From Whalleya microplaca (taxonomy: Eukaryota > Ascomycota > Sordariomycetes > Xylariales > Xylariaceae): DNA of 64,000 nt. Shown piece by piece: positions 50,011-62,016 of the stretch (position 1 is the stretch's first letter; the number at the start of each line of letters is the position of its first letter). Location of the stretch: assembly GCA_022497155.1 (NCBI GenBank), contig MU385789.1:62001-126000 (forward strand), written 5' to 3'. Under the pieces are notes generated by a model. The model was not told the DNA's origin. It did no database searches and saw only the letters and a list, made by a program, of their open reading frames with translations. A program made the translations under genes and the position numbers.

Positions 50011-50480
50011 CCCGCGGTCGCATTTAATAAGTTTTAATTAATTAATTAATATAATCGCGAAATAATCGACTTTTAAATAAATATAACCGGTAATAAATAT
50101 ATAATTAATTTATTTTTTTCATTTTTATTACTTTTATTATTTCCCGCGATTACATTTAATTAAATGTAATTAATTAATCGAAATAAATACGAAATAATCG
50201 ACTTTTAAACAAATATAATTAATAGAAAGCTTATAATTAATTTATTTTTATTATTTTTATTATTTCTATTATTTCCCGCGGTTACATTTAATTAAATTTT
50301 ATAAATTAATCGAAATAATTACAAAATAATTAATTTTTAAGTAAATACGACCGGTAAAAAACTTATATTTAACCACTTTACTTTTTTACCTTTATTACTC
50401 TTATTATTTCTTGCAGTCGTTTTTAATTAAATTTACTTTACTGGTCGAAATAATTATAAAATAATTAATTTTTAATTATA
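50011..50480. repeat. Tandem satellite, 4 units of about 132 bp
   Basis: A block TCCCGCGGTCGCATTT (variants CCCGCGATTACATTT, CCCGCGGTTACATTT, CTTGCAGTCGTTTTT) recurs at 50011, 50143, 50275 and 50410. Each is followed by an ATTAATCGAAATAA and AAAATAATCGACTTTTAA stretch. Spacing is 132, 132 and 135 bp. The last unit is the most diverged. Confidence 0.8.
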
Positions 50481-50591
50481 TATTTATTTATATTAAACCG
50501 ATTATAACATTTAAAAATTACTTATAAGTAATTATTAACTTAAAATATAAGATAAAATATCTAGTTAATAATTATTTACTAACTATTATAA

Positions 50592-51257
50592 ATGAATAAC
50601 TCGAAATCTAACGCTAAAACTAAATTTTAACGTATATTATTAAATAATTCCTAGTTTAAAAATCCTAATTCCATTATTAATTAAGCTAAAATAAATGCCC
50701 TTAAATAATTAAAAAATAATTATATACTTATTTTTTATAATATAAAATACCGATATTATTAAATTTATAAACGAAATAATAAATAAAAAAACTGCCGATA
50801 ATAATAATTTAAACCTTTTAATAAAACAATAAAATAATTATAAAATAATCGGATATTAATAAGCTTTATAAAAAAAGCGTAAATTTTCGCGAGTTATAAA
50901 TCCCACTTTAAAAAAAATATAATTAAGCCTTAGCCTTAGCCTAATAATTAAAAAGCATTAATTTTAGTAATAAAAATTAATAATTAAATTTAAAAATAAC
51001 TATCCGTAAAGAACCAGGGTGTAACTAAAAATAACGCTAATAATAATACCGAAATAAATAATAATAACCTTAAAAATAAAGATATTAATGCTAATAACCC
51101 TATAAATAAAAATAATAATACCGATAACTTTATAAATAAAAATAATAATGCCGATAACTTTATAAATAAAAATAATAATAATAATCGATATTATAATAAA
51201 AAATTCTAAATTATATTAAACTTAAATAATAATCCTAATTTTATTTTTTAAAACGAT
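50592..51257 (+). pseudogene. RIP-eroded Asn-rich protein frame, truncated by J
   Basis: ATG at 50592 opens a frame that stays in register for 222 codons, to the J boundary. It begins MNNSKSNAKTKF. It has about two dozen TAA/TAG codons, nearly all TAA, at glutamine-like positions. The C-terminal part is Asn-rich with three 10-codon repeats (51091-51180). The unbroken register despite the stops argues for a real former gene. The family is unknown; an Asn-rich gag-like or host low-complexity protein are both possible. The 3' end is lost at the J LTR. Confidence 0.5.
51091..51180 (+). repeat. 30-bp in-frame tandem repeat (3 units)
   Basis: CCGATAACTTTATAAATAAA plus AATAATAATG recurs at 51121 and 51151, with a variant at 51091. 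It reads DNFINKNNN(A/N) in the frame of the eroded gene. Confidence 0.75.
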
Positions 51258-51507
51258 TGTTACGAGAACTGGCTATAATAGTAATAGTTATACCTTTTGG
51301 TTAATTAATATAATGTAATAAAGCTAGAGATTTAAAACTATGGGAGGTACGCAGGTATTTTATATAATGGCTACCTTACTTTATTTAATTAGCTATAAAA
51401 TCCGTATATTACCGATTTCACCCTTTATTACCTTAGGCTAAAATTAAGCTAATTAGGTTATAAGATTATAAGCTAATTAAGTTATAAAATTAAGTAAATT
51501 TATAACA
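51258..51507 (-). repeat. Candidate 3' LTR of J (250 bp)
   Basis: On the minus strand it would start TGTTATAAATTTACTT and end CCAGTTCTCGTAACA. It is preceded by a purine run (AAAAAGAAATAA). There is no second copy in the window, so this rests on the TG...CA ends, the purine tract and position. Confidence 0.45.
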
Positions 51508-51759
51508 TTATTTCTTTTTATAAATAGAAGTTTGCCTTAAAACTCGAATAAAAATAAAAAACGGGCGCTTACCTAAGGCCTCGAACTTAAGTATATTTAT
51601 TGTCTTAAATAAAGCCGTAAACTTAAATAGTTTAAAATAAATATTTTTTAAGTAATAAAGGGATATCCTCGGCTTAACTAATTACGCTAATAAGCCTTTA
51701 AATTAAAGGTATAGCTAAGTTATATAATCTGTTACTATTAATTTATTCGTATAGTTTAT

Positions 51760-52956
51760 ATATAAGCGTTTATTAACTTTTCTTCCGTTTTATCCGTCGC
51801 CGATTAGTTATATTTACTATAATAGAAATATCGTTATCCCGATAATCCTTTTTAAACCTATCTTTTTCCGCTACTTTAAGCTATTATTATAAGCGTTTTA
51901 AAAGCCTTACGTAATTTAAATAAGTCTCGTAATATTTTTTTAATTTAACGGCGGCGTTTTTAAAGTCCGATATATTATATTATTCGGGATTTAAATCCTA
52001 TTTCTTTTATTATATTTAATATTACAGTTTCCGGTAATACAGTCGGGAAATTAAAATTTTGTTTATTTTAAACTCTTTTGTTTCTAGTTTATCGGGGTTT
52101 ACTATATTTCCTATAAGTCGGGGTAGGTTTTAACCGGGTAATAAATTATTTATATATTTCCGCAAGCGATCGGCGTAAAATATTTTAATGCCCTTTTATA
52201 AAAAAAAAGTAATTTCTAGTTAATATAAATAACCTTTTATTTCTTTTATTTTATAATGCTACCGAATTATTAGGTAATTTAGCTTATCGGTTAGTCGGTT
52301 TATAAATTATACCTTTTTAACGATATATACCTTATTTTTTATACCGAAATCGGGTTTGCGACGCTTACGGTTAACTTAATCCGCTATTCGCACCTAGGCT
52401 TTTTTTACTTAACGTTACGCCTATTAAATATACGTTTAAATACGCTTAATAAATTGTTACGCCTCTTTTCGATTTATTTGCTCCTTTATTAATTTTAAAA
52501 AAAAATCTTCCGTGCGCTTTTTTTAGTCAAACGGTATATTTATAATATAACCATAAGTTATTTTTAATAGCGTTAGTCCTTTTAATAATTCGTAAGATAA
52601 AATAGCTTATATAATATTTATAATAAAAATAGCTTCCGATTAATTATCTTAAAAGTAATTTATAAAAAGGCAGAAGCACTAGTCGAAATATTTATTTATA
52701 ATTTCGGCTTAGCCGGCAGTTTATAAATATCTTAAAAATAATAACTTTTATTTAATCCCGAAGATTTTAAAATGCTTATTTATAAAGTTAAAAATAAATT
52801 AAAGGCTTTTATCCGAAATAATAAATAAAGGAATTCCGTAAATACAGAAAGGGCTCTCGTAATATATACGCGTAACATTTTTAATAATAACGGTTTTTTA
52901 TATAAAATAGTCTATAACTTTTTCTTTAAATAATTTATAATAATTAATATATTATT
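51760..52956 (-). pseudogene. J integrase and chromodomain
   Basis: From the right, the minus strand reads FIKNRYY and a SDRG-like block of the integrase core (read YFG after RIP). Then KKAHGRFF. Then SQTRFRYKK near 52365-52340 (family KPDFxVGD), YKPTNR*AKL, and FYADRLRKYINNLLPG near 52180-52130. The chromodomain-like part lies about 52085-51880: EFKINKILISRLYYRKL, a W/K-G-W step read as KK*DLNPE*YN, and SDFKNAAVKLKKYYE. This is a common C-terminal arrangement in fungal Gypsy elements. A basic tail (TNRRRIKRKKS) ends near 51780. Confidence 0.78.
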
Positions 52957-52960
52957 ATAT

Positions 52961-53188
52961 TATCTTAGGACAGGGTGTCGGGGTGAAGGAGGTGCCACTT
53001 CATAGCTTTAGCTGATCGGAAGTAATTAAGGCGACGAAACAAAAAAGTCACTTATAATAGCGATTAATCGAAAGGAGAGATATGTTTATTCTCGGCGACA
53101 AGGCTATTTAAGTTATATATATTTTATCTAAGAGTAAAAGAAAAAAACAAGCGATATATATATATTACGGCATACTAGCCTTATAATA
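52961..53188 (-). repeat. 3' LTR of X copy C (228 bp)
   Basis: On the plus strand it starts TATCTTAGGACAGGGTGTCG and ends GCCTTATAATA. The polypurine tract CTAGGAAGGA (minus strand) is outside at about 53189-53198. Confidence 0.87.
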
Positions 53189-56100
53189 TCCTTCCTAGAT
53201 TTTATTATAAATATCCTTGTTATAAGAAAATCTAATTAATTAATATAAACGCGGAAAATATCTACCTTATTTATTTCTTAAAAGCTCTCGCCTTAGGCTT
53301 AACTGCCCTTCCTTAAAAGTAGCAACACTTATCTAAATCATAGCAGCCATAAAAGTGGTGTCGTAATATTAATGCTTATAGTAAGTAAGAAAAGCATTAT
53401 ATAAACTTAATGCTCCATTTACTTTTTATCTGTCTTTATTATAACTAGAAGGGGCGTTTCGATTAAAAGTAACTTTAGGTACTTTATCGCTTTTAATTAA
53501 TAAGAAATCTATTTTTAGAGAATCGACAATCTATTTAATCTCTTGCTTTAAATATTATAGCTTATTCTTAGTTTAAAATCCAGGTCTGTATATTTTAATA
53601 AAAAGGCTGCGAAATTAATTAATAATGTAGAAATTAATATTAGCTACTATAACAAACGTACCAGAATCTAAAAAAGGAAACTGTTTTTATGGGAGCGAAT
53701 TAATAAATAAGATTATTCTAGCCTTATATTTAGGGTCGGAATTAGCTGCAAACTTAATTTCAGTCTTATCTTTAGGTATAGCCTTAAACTTAATATTAGC
53801 TTTCGAAGTAGGCTTAAGGTTTTTATAAGCCGCTTAATTAACCTTTTTATTTTTATTCCGGTTTTTATACCTATTTTTCCTTTTTTTAGGTAACTTTTTA
53901 AATTGCGATAGCTATAACGATATTTTAATATGTAAAAAGTAAGATTTAAGGTATAATGTTATAGCGATAGGCTAATATAAAACTATAGAAAAACTAAACT
54001 AATTAATTAAAAACGATAAAAAGTAAGGAAAAAAGGTTAATAAGTAATTAGGTAAAAGTTATTAATAAGTTAGTATAAAAAAACTTTTCTACATTAGGTT
54101 TTAGTTTATAATAAATAAAGGTAAGTTAAAAAATCTTTTTTATTTTTAATTAATTATTTAAATTTATAATAAATTAAATATTAAATATAATAGGGTATTT
54201 AAGTCGTTATTACTAATTTTAAAAGTCGGCTTGCTCGATTTAGTTTTAATACGCTTTTTAAGCTACTTATTATACCCTTTATTTATTTTATTTTTATATT
54301 TTATACCTTTTTTTCTTTTTAATAACTACTAATTTAACTATTTGTTTTCTATTTTTATTTTATAGTATTTACTTAATTAATTATTTATAATTATATTGTA
54401 AGATTTATTATTATATAAAAGGCAGAAAAGAAAGAAAAGAACTTTTTTTATTAGGTTTTTATATAAGTTATCCATTCCTTTTTCCTTTATAAAAAGTCCT
54501 ATATTTAGAAGTTAAATTTTTTGTTATAATAACGTTAATTATAAGCTAAATAACCTTAAACGTTTTTATCGGGTTATAATAGTTTGTTAGAATTTAATAA
54601 ATATTTAGGACGAAACGCGTATCGGTAATCTTTTTTTTAAAACTCGTAAAGCAGGTATTAAACCCCCGCTATTTAATCGAGTTAAATTTTATTAAAATAA
54701 CCTTAATTTCCGTAATTTTTTTTTAATTTCCTTATTCCGTTTTATTTTATTATTACTTTTTTTTTAAAGTAGGTAAATCGGTTATATAAATAGCTAAGAA
54801 CTTTTGTCGTTTCTTTTTTTCTATCGATTTATACCTTAGCGTTAAGCTTTTTTTGCGTTTTAGGTCTGCCGTTTTTAAACGATCGAAAACTTTTAGCTCG
54901 ATAGTGAGAAACGTTAATTGTGTTTTTAGTTTTTATTTTAGTATTAAATTTAGTTGCTTTAATTTAAAGACTAATAAGAATAAACTGTTTTAATTTTAGA
55001 AAAATAATATAAGCTGTTATTTTTTAAAAGCTAGTATAATAAATAAGTTTATTCGGATAAATCTTTTCTTTATTTAATATATATAACTTTTATTAATTAA
55101 TATAAAATAATTCGACTAATAAAAATTAGACTTTTTAATAATCTTAGGGAAAATCGGTATTATATTTGGGAATTTATAGTTTTGAAGTTTTATTATAAAA
55201 GTTAAATATAAAAGCTTATTTTAAAATATATTAAGTATTTTAAGGTAACGAAATATCCCTTTAATTAACGACATTTTTTTTTATCAAAATTTGCGAAACT
55301 AATTTTATTAATAACTTAATGTTTTGTTTAATTAAAAATTGCCGTATATAATTTAAAGTTTTTATTTAGAAATATAGTATTTATAATAAAGTCTTTTGCC
55401 GGCTTTATAAAAATCGGTTCGTTAGTTTTAAGGACGGGCGCTATAATAAAATATAGCTATTTTATAAATATCGATTAATAAAAGGCTGGTTCGGAGGTTT
55501 ATATAGAAATTATATAGTTGGTATTTAAGTAAATAAATATTTGTTCCGGAATAAAAAATATATATATTTAAAAGCTTATTAATCGAGAGATCTTTTTTTT
55601 AATAGCGATATTAATTACGATAATTTTATTTTAATAGGTTATTTTTAAGGTAATATATATTTAAGCTAGATTATTAAGGAAATCTGTTTTTTTTTACCGA
55701 GATTATAGGCAGCTTTATTTATAGCTCGTAATAATTTCTTTTATTTAATTAATTAGTTATATATTAAAGTTTGCGGTTATATTTTTTAATTTAAGCTTTT
55801 TTTTTTATTACTTTTTTATATCTATTATAATTTTATAAGACCTTATTTTTATAAAATGTCAATTTATATAAAACGTAAAAAAAAATAATCTAATCTGTTA
55901 GTACTATTTTTTTAATATTTAATTATAGGTTTTTTGCTTTATTAATAATATTTTAGGTAGTTTAATTTTAACTGTTTTTTTAGGTATTTTATTTTTTATA
56001 ATCCTTTAATTTTTATTAAGCTTAACTTTTTTAGTTTAGTTACGGGTTACCGGGCCTTTTTATATATTTTTATTTTAATATATTATATTATTATTTATTA

Positions 56101-56200
56101 GTTTAATGTTTTTATAATTATTCCCTACTTTATTATAGTTACTTAACTAATAGTTATTATAAGGTTCGCTAGGTTTTTAGTACCTTTTTATATTTTAAAT
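53189..56200 (-). pseudogene. X copy C, accessory region with internal deletion
   Basis: Counterpart of 34750-38640 in B, minus strand. The frame around 53900-53340 is the clearest version of this unknown protein. It shows a basic start (LPKKRKNRYKNRNKNKK), KFAANSDPKYKARIIL, then FLDSGTFVIVANINF, where a D-S-G step is visible, and a conserved tail with SDKVPKVTFNRNAPSS. DSG could be a retropepsin-type motif, but the flanks do not convince me. NGRPKTQKK recurs near 54860. It ends abruptly at the deletion junction near 53315. Confidence 0.5.
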
Positions 56201-56214
56201 AAATTTTTTTAGCC

Positions 56215-59152
56215 GATTAGAGGAAAATATTCCTTATAATATTACTCCGTTTAATTTTTTAAAAAAAAACCTATTTTATTTTTGTTTTTTTGTAATTCGA
56301 TAAAGCTTAATCTATTTATATTTTAGCTTTTTATTTTTAAATATATCGATATCTTATATTATATTATAAAATAAGATTAGGCTATTTTATTTTAACGGTT
56401 CTAACTGTTTTTTTAAAAGGTATTATTAATTATTTCGTTCCGCCGCTTTTTTTCGTTTCTTTATTAAGATTTGTGCCATTTTCGTAACATTTTCGTTTTA
56501 TTGTTTAAACATTTTTACTTTTTTAGTAATAAGATCTTTTTTATTATAGATATCTAACTAATTAAAGACCCGCTAAAATAGTAAGACTATTTCGATCGGT
56601 ATAATAAGTTTTTTATTATAAACTAGTTTATATAATATAAACTTATATTTTTATATAAACGTTTAATTAGTTTAAAATATAGCTTTAAATTTTTTAATTT
56701 ATAATTTACTAATTTTTTTTGTTATATATATAAGAGATTTTATAATCGGTCGATAGCTTACTTTTATTTATTTTTACGTCTGAAAGTAATATATAAGTCC
56801 GATTTATATTTTAATACCCAGCCGTATAGCATTTTTAGCTATTTTTGCCTTATTTTTTAAGCCTTTATTACATTTAATTATTATAAGAATATTATAATTA
56901 ATATAGATATAGTTCTAGAGGAACTTTTATATTTTAGTTGCTATAATATTTTTTAGTGCTTTAATTTTAGGTTATTTTAATAGCTTATTTCTTACTTTAA
57001 TAGTAGCCGAATATCTATTATCGTTCGGGAAAAACTAAATATTAATAATTTAAATAGTTAGTAATTATTTTAGCGTTAAAAAAGTCTTTAATTTTTAAAT
57101 TGTTTATCCGCAAAAAGCTGGTATTTTAGGTAATATTTAATGGCAGTTTAAATCTTCTAATATATTTTTTTCTAATAATAAAACTTAACTATTTTATTAT
57201 AAGTCGATTTACGTTTTCGATACGTTCTAACTCTCGAGTGGCAGTCTTTAATAATACGTTTTCGTTAATTAATATTATTAACGATATACTGTTAGCCATA
57301 TTTTTTATAAGGTTTCCGCTACAAAATTCCCTTTTAAATTACGTATTTAATAGCTTTATTTCGGAAACTTGTTTTCGCATAATATTATCTCGTTATATTA
57401 AAACTTTTTAGTTAATTAGGTAGCTTTAGGGTATTAAGGTATATTACGATTTTTTGGGAAACCTTAGACTAGTTTTTTAACGGGTGTAAAATAATAAGTA
57501 ATAGAAAGAATTCCGGTATTTTTTATATTAGTTTATTTAATCGAGATATTTTTATTATAAGGACGTTAAGTTAGATATTAATAAAGTTATCGATTTTTTC
57601 CTCCTATTAATTATTTAGTTTATCAGATAGCTTTAATAGTTTATATAATAAATTATCTATTATTTGATGTCGTTTTTTAAGGATATGCTTTATTTCGAAA
57701 TTAAATATTTTAATAAAAGTTATTTACCGGGTTAGTGCCGCGTTAAATAAGCTGGAGAATTTATTATTTAATTAAGCGATTAAAACTTTAGTATTAATTT
57801 CGAAAATAAATCTTATGCTATAAAAGTAATTTTGCAATTAATAAAAAGACTTAATTACCTTAAGGCATTTTTGTTTTATAATATTATAATTAAGTTTTAG
57901 CCTTTTTTATATACTAGATTTAAATCTTACAGGTTAAATATATCTATTAATTTCCTATTTTAATATATATTTTTATTTTATGCCTAACGTATTAATTTTA
58001 AGCTAGATAATATATTTGTTTATATAATTAAGTGTAATTAAATAGGGTATATTAATTAACGCTATTTTAAGTTTATTTATAATTTATTATTACTTTATTT
58101 TTTATTTTTAATTTACGTTTTTCCGGAAAAGTTTTATTAGTAATAAAGTAATTAACATATAATATACGATTTATATGCGATAATAAACTGTAACTTCTAA
58201 AAATGCCTATATTTTAAAAATATTATTATAAAGTACTTATTCTGTAATTTTAATAACCTTAGTTTAATTAGGGGAATAACTATTAGTACTATATAAATAG
58301 CCGATAATAATAGCGGCGTTTTTATACCAATCGCTTTTTTTTATACTAGCTATAGCTTCCGTTAGTTTAAAATTAAATAAAATATTATTGATATTTTTTA
58401 AATATTTATAAATAAATCGTTTTATTTTTAATATAATTTTTTAATTATTATATCTCGTTTTTAGCCTTTTAATATTAATATTATTAAAGAATGGCTTACA
58501 TTTATTAGGTATAAGGTCGAATAAAATCCGGGTAATAATATATAAAAATTGTACTACCGAATTAGTCCTTTCTTATAGTAAAGTTGTTATTTAAAAAAGC
58601 CCGATCGGCGTTAAAAATATAGTATAATTTCTGCTAAATATAGATAATAATACTTAATTATATTTTAAAAAAAAATCTACCATAGAAATTATTATTTATA
58701 TAATAAATTCTTCCGCAAATTTATTACAATTGCTCGGGAGAAAGGCATTTTATATTTATATAGTATTTAATTTTATCGCCGAATTAATTAACCGAAGGTT
58801 TTTATTTTTTTTTTAATTATAAATTAGGCGTTACGGTATAAAGCATAGGATTTTTCTAATATTTTATTTTTAAACTAATTCTGTAAAATATTTAAAACCT
58901 ATGTTTTTAGTAGCGCTAAAATAAAAATTAATCTGGCTTATTATATATTATATAGTATTATTCTGATTTTATACGGAGAAAATATTTTTTTCTTAATTCG
59001 GCCGATTTTTATAAAATCCTAGGCTAATGTTATTTCTTATCGATAAAAAATTTTAATTAGTATTACTTTTTTTTAATTTGTAAGTTTTATATTTAGTAGC
59101 TTTATTTTAATAACGTTTAAATGTTTTTTCGTTAATTTAATATTTTACGGCG
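56215..59152 (-). pseudogene. X copy C, integrase, RNase H and RT
   Basis: Minus-strand pol, aligned to B: integrase end near 56220-56640, zinc finger near 57110-57150, RNase H about 57900-57700, RT about 58750-58270 (the KLA..A.I thumb block near 58365). It is cut by I2 at 59152 in the region just upstream of RT. Stops are RIP-type. Confidence 0.75.
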
Positions 59153-59394
59153 TGTTACGGCATAGGCCTTATGGGGTGTTATAAAGCCCTATAAGCTGCA
59201 GCACACCTTAAGCCCCGCACACGTGACCTGCTGGACTACATACTTAGTCAGATAGCTTAAGTAATCAGGTAAAAAGGTTTTCTTAAGTCAGGCTGTCACA
59301 CAATAATTAGCTAACCTTTTACTCCTCACCTTATAATTTTATAGTAATACACACTTATTACTTAGCACGCGCCACCTCCTTCCTTAAGCCGTCA
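59153..59394 (+). repeat. 5' LTR of I2 (242 bp)
   Basis: TGTTACGGCATAGGCCTTAT to CCTTCCTTAAGCCGTCA. It is the best-preserved I LTR and keeps many CA/TG. Confidence 0.87.
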
Positions 59395-59840
59395 TATAAT
59401 TATAAGGTCCTTTAGCGCTAAATTTAGCTAATTCCGCCATCGTATTTATTTAACGCCCTTTTTAATTAGCGTAATTAATTAGTTACCCGTTAATCCTCCT
59501 TTTTTTCGATCGGCAACCTAGCCTCTCCTTTATTAGGTGTTATAATACCCTCAGCGCCTTAAGCAGCTAGCGACACATACCGACAACCAGTAGCTTTACC
59601 TCAAAAATTGTTAGTTAAATCCACTAACAGCTGGTTAGGTCAGTTACTTTGGCGTAATAGCTACAGTTTCCCGCTAATAATTTTTTCACCGGATTAGTTA
59701 CTTTAAGCGTTATAACAATAGCTAGGCTTTTAGCTTTAAAGTACACCCGTTAATCTTGCCGATTATATCCTTTAAATATTCTCCTATCTAATTAATACAG
59801 TAATTACGCAGCTTTTAAATCCTTTTTTTCCTTAGCTAAT

Positions 59841-59980
59841 ATAGCGATTATATAGTAGTTAAACATCTTTATTTTTCTTTCTGATATAGCGATTACGCGA
59901 TAGGAAGCTACTTTTTTATTAAATCTAATACAGCGATAACGCGGCAGACCTGAAATTTTTTTTATAGCGGCAATAACGTC
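59841..59980. repeat. Imperfect direct repeats in I2 leader
   Basis: ATAGCGATTA with following ACGCGATAGG-type bases recurs at 59841, 59885 and 59930 (ACAGCGATAACGCGGCAG), with a weaker copy at 59964. The minus-strand open frame here (59804-59989) is a by-product of these repeats and is not called a gene. Confidence 0.45.
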
Positions 59981-59999
59981 TTTCGGCAATAACGAACTA

Positions 60000-60990
60000 A
60001 ACGTTATACTTTAAGCCCTACGTATTAAACTTACCTCTAAATTCAATACCTATATTAACGCGTTAAAGGCCGATTACAAAAGCTACGTTTAGCAGTTTTA
60101 AGCCGATAAAACCTCTATCGAATTTAAGCTTAGCGTTATAGAAACTACTTATAATATTCTATTATTTAAGTAGCCACGCTCTCGATTAGTCCTCCCAAAT
60201 CTTCCTACCTTATTTAGCCTGTCAGACTTTAATATATAAATCTTCCAGATCGCCGGCAAATTAAAAATCGATAGCGAAGCGATTAAATTATCCCAAGCCA
60301 AGTTCTATTATATATACGCCTGTTTCGAGCCTAAAATATAGCATATCGTCCTCCCTATTATAACCTATGTATAAAAAAGCGGCGTTTGGAATTACCAGAC
60401 TATTTTAGATACCTTAAAATTAATTTACGCCGACCTAAATAAAACCACGCGAGCGGCGGCTAAACTTCGATTTATTACACAAAATTCTAATAAATTTATT
60501 CGCACCTTCCTAACATAGTAGCACTAATAGACTTAAAAAACAGGTAAAATAAATCTATTTAAAAAGTACCGGATTAATTGTTTACGTTACGCTATAAACG
60601 ATAAACTAAAGAGGAAGCTTTTTAAGAGAGATTTAGTACTAGATACCTATAACAAATTTATCTTTTAGCTATATTAACAGTTAGGTTATTACGTTTCTTC
60701 CGGTTCCCGTAATCCTAATACTATAAATACTTTAATCGGTATAATCCACGTTTACAATACTTCCGAAAAAGTGGCAAAAGCACCCAAAATCATGTCACTT
60801 TAGATTTCCGAAAGACAAATAGCAGTTTCCAGCACCTTTAATAAACGTATAAATCGGAAACGTAATAGCTAATGCCAGCGTTATAGAAACAAATCACATA
60901 AAATTCAGGATTACCCGTTACTTCTATATAAATCGAACTTCCGTAAGCTTTACGCCGATAACGAAAATACAGGTTAAATCTTAAGGGAGT
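60000..60990 (+). pseudogene. I2 gag with CCHC zinc knuckle
   Basis: A single frame stays in register for about 330 codons with some 20 TAA/TAG stops. After a helical N-terminal part (DYKSYV, ETTYNILLFK), the capsid-like core begins near 60225 (SDFNI*IFQIAGKLKIDSEAI) and continues with FYYIYACFEPKI, SGVWNYQTILDTLKLIYADL and RAAAKLRFITQNSNKFI. This fits the fungal retrotransposon gag core. At 60873 the frame reads CQRYRNKSHKIQDYP, a C-x2-C-x4-H-x4-C knuckle with two Cys changed to Tyr. It would have supplied particle protein; pol would come from elsewhere. Confidence 0.75.
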
Positions 60991-61276
60991 AATTATAACA
61001 GCAGGTATAGCTTATAAGGGATATTAAATAGTTATAAAAAAATACAGTAAATTAACAAAATCCTTTTAAAAAACTCGATTTTTAAAATTTTAATAAATTT
61101 ACTTAGTACTAATATCAGGTCTTATATAATTTATATAAACTAAAACATAGGGGTTAAATAAAGTCGAAAAATTACCTTTTAGGGATAATAGTAATTAGGT
61201 TAATTCCTATATATATTAGGTACGCTATAAGCTAGCTATTATTAGCTACTATATATAGTGAATTCAGGGGGGTAAT

Positions 61277-61517
61277 GTTATAGCATAAGCCTTATAGGGT
61301 GCTATAAGGCCTTATAAGCTATAGCATACCTTAAGCCCCGCATACGTAACCTATTAGACCATATGTTTAGTTAGATAGCTTAGGTAATCAGGTAAAAAGG
61401 TTTTCTCAAGTCAAGCTATCATATAATAATTAGCTAACCTTTTACTCCTTACCTTATAATTTTACAGTAATACACACCTATTACTTAGCACGCGCCGCCT
61501 TTTTCCTTGAGCCGTCA
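61277..61517 (+). repeat. 3' LTR of I2 (241 bp)
   Basis: It starts TGTTATAGCATAAGCC, ends TTGAGCCGTCA, and is followed by TACGGCG. Confidence 0.86.
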
Positions 61518-62016
61518 TACGGCGCGGAAACGAAATACGGAGTAATACTTTTATATTTTTTATTTATTTTAAATATATTTAAGGGTTTGAAATTCGGCTT
61601 TATATTTTATAGTATCGCTTACTTTTAATTAATCGACCTTAAAAGAACTATATTATTTAATTCGGTATTATCGATTAGGTAAATTTTTTGTGCTTTTAGT
61701 TTATATATTATATATAGTTTAATTTCGTTTTTTCGTAACATTTTTTTATAATATAATATTATATATCGCATTACTTATTTAAATTCCTTTTTAATAGTTT
61801 TTTATAATAAGCCTAGTAATTAATTATTAGATAGCGAGGCTTATACTTAATTGCTATCTTAAAGTATTTTATTAATAATAATTTCTATTCGCTTATTAGC
61901 CTATTTTAAATTTAAGTTATTTTAAATTATATTTTTAAATTTCGCTAGATTTATTATTACTGTAATATTTTAAGGCTTTTATTTACTATTGACCTGGCTT
62001 TTAATATCGGCGGTTA

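Larger units (their letters stand above)
51258..52960 (-). mobile_element. Ty3/Gypsy chromodomain element J, 3' part
   Basis: A minus-strand fragment carries integrase core and C-terminus, a chromodomain-like domain and a candidate 3' LTR (51258-51507). Its 5' part is cut off by X copy C at 52960, with ATAT at 52957-52960. The remainder would lie beyond C, outside the window. The integrase C-terminal region resembles that of G, but J is distinct in having the chromodomain in view. J is inserted into the Asn-rich frame at 51257. Confidence 0.75.
59153..61517 (+). mobile_element. Non-autonomous LTR element I2 with gag (2.4 kb)
   Basis: LTRs 59153-59394 (242 bp) and 61277-61517 (241 bp), with TACGGCG at 59146-59152 and 61518-61524. 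The interior has a leader shared with I1 at first, small direct repeats, a gag-like frame with a CCHC knuckle, and a polypurine tract CAGGGGGG followed by GTAA. No protease, RT, RNase H or integrase was found, so this resembles a gag-only non-autonomous element (TR-GAG type). It is inserted in X copy C. RIP is milder than in X, A or F. Confidence 0.85.

Noticed and set aside
59804..59989. 61-codon minus-strand frame MPKDVIAAIKK...
   Set aside because: It lies in the I2 leader over short direct repeats and opposite to the element strand. I1 has no equivalent.
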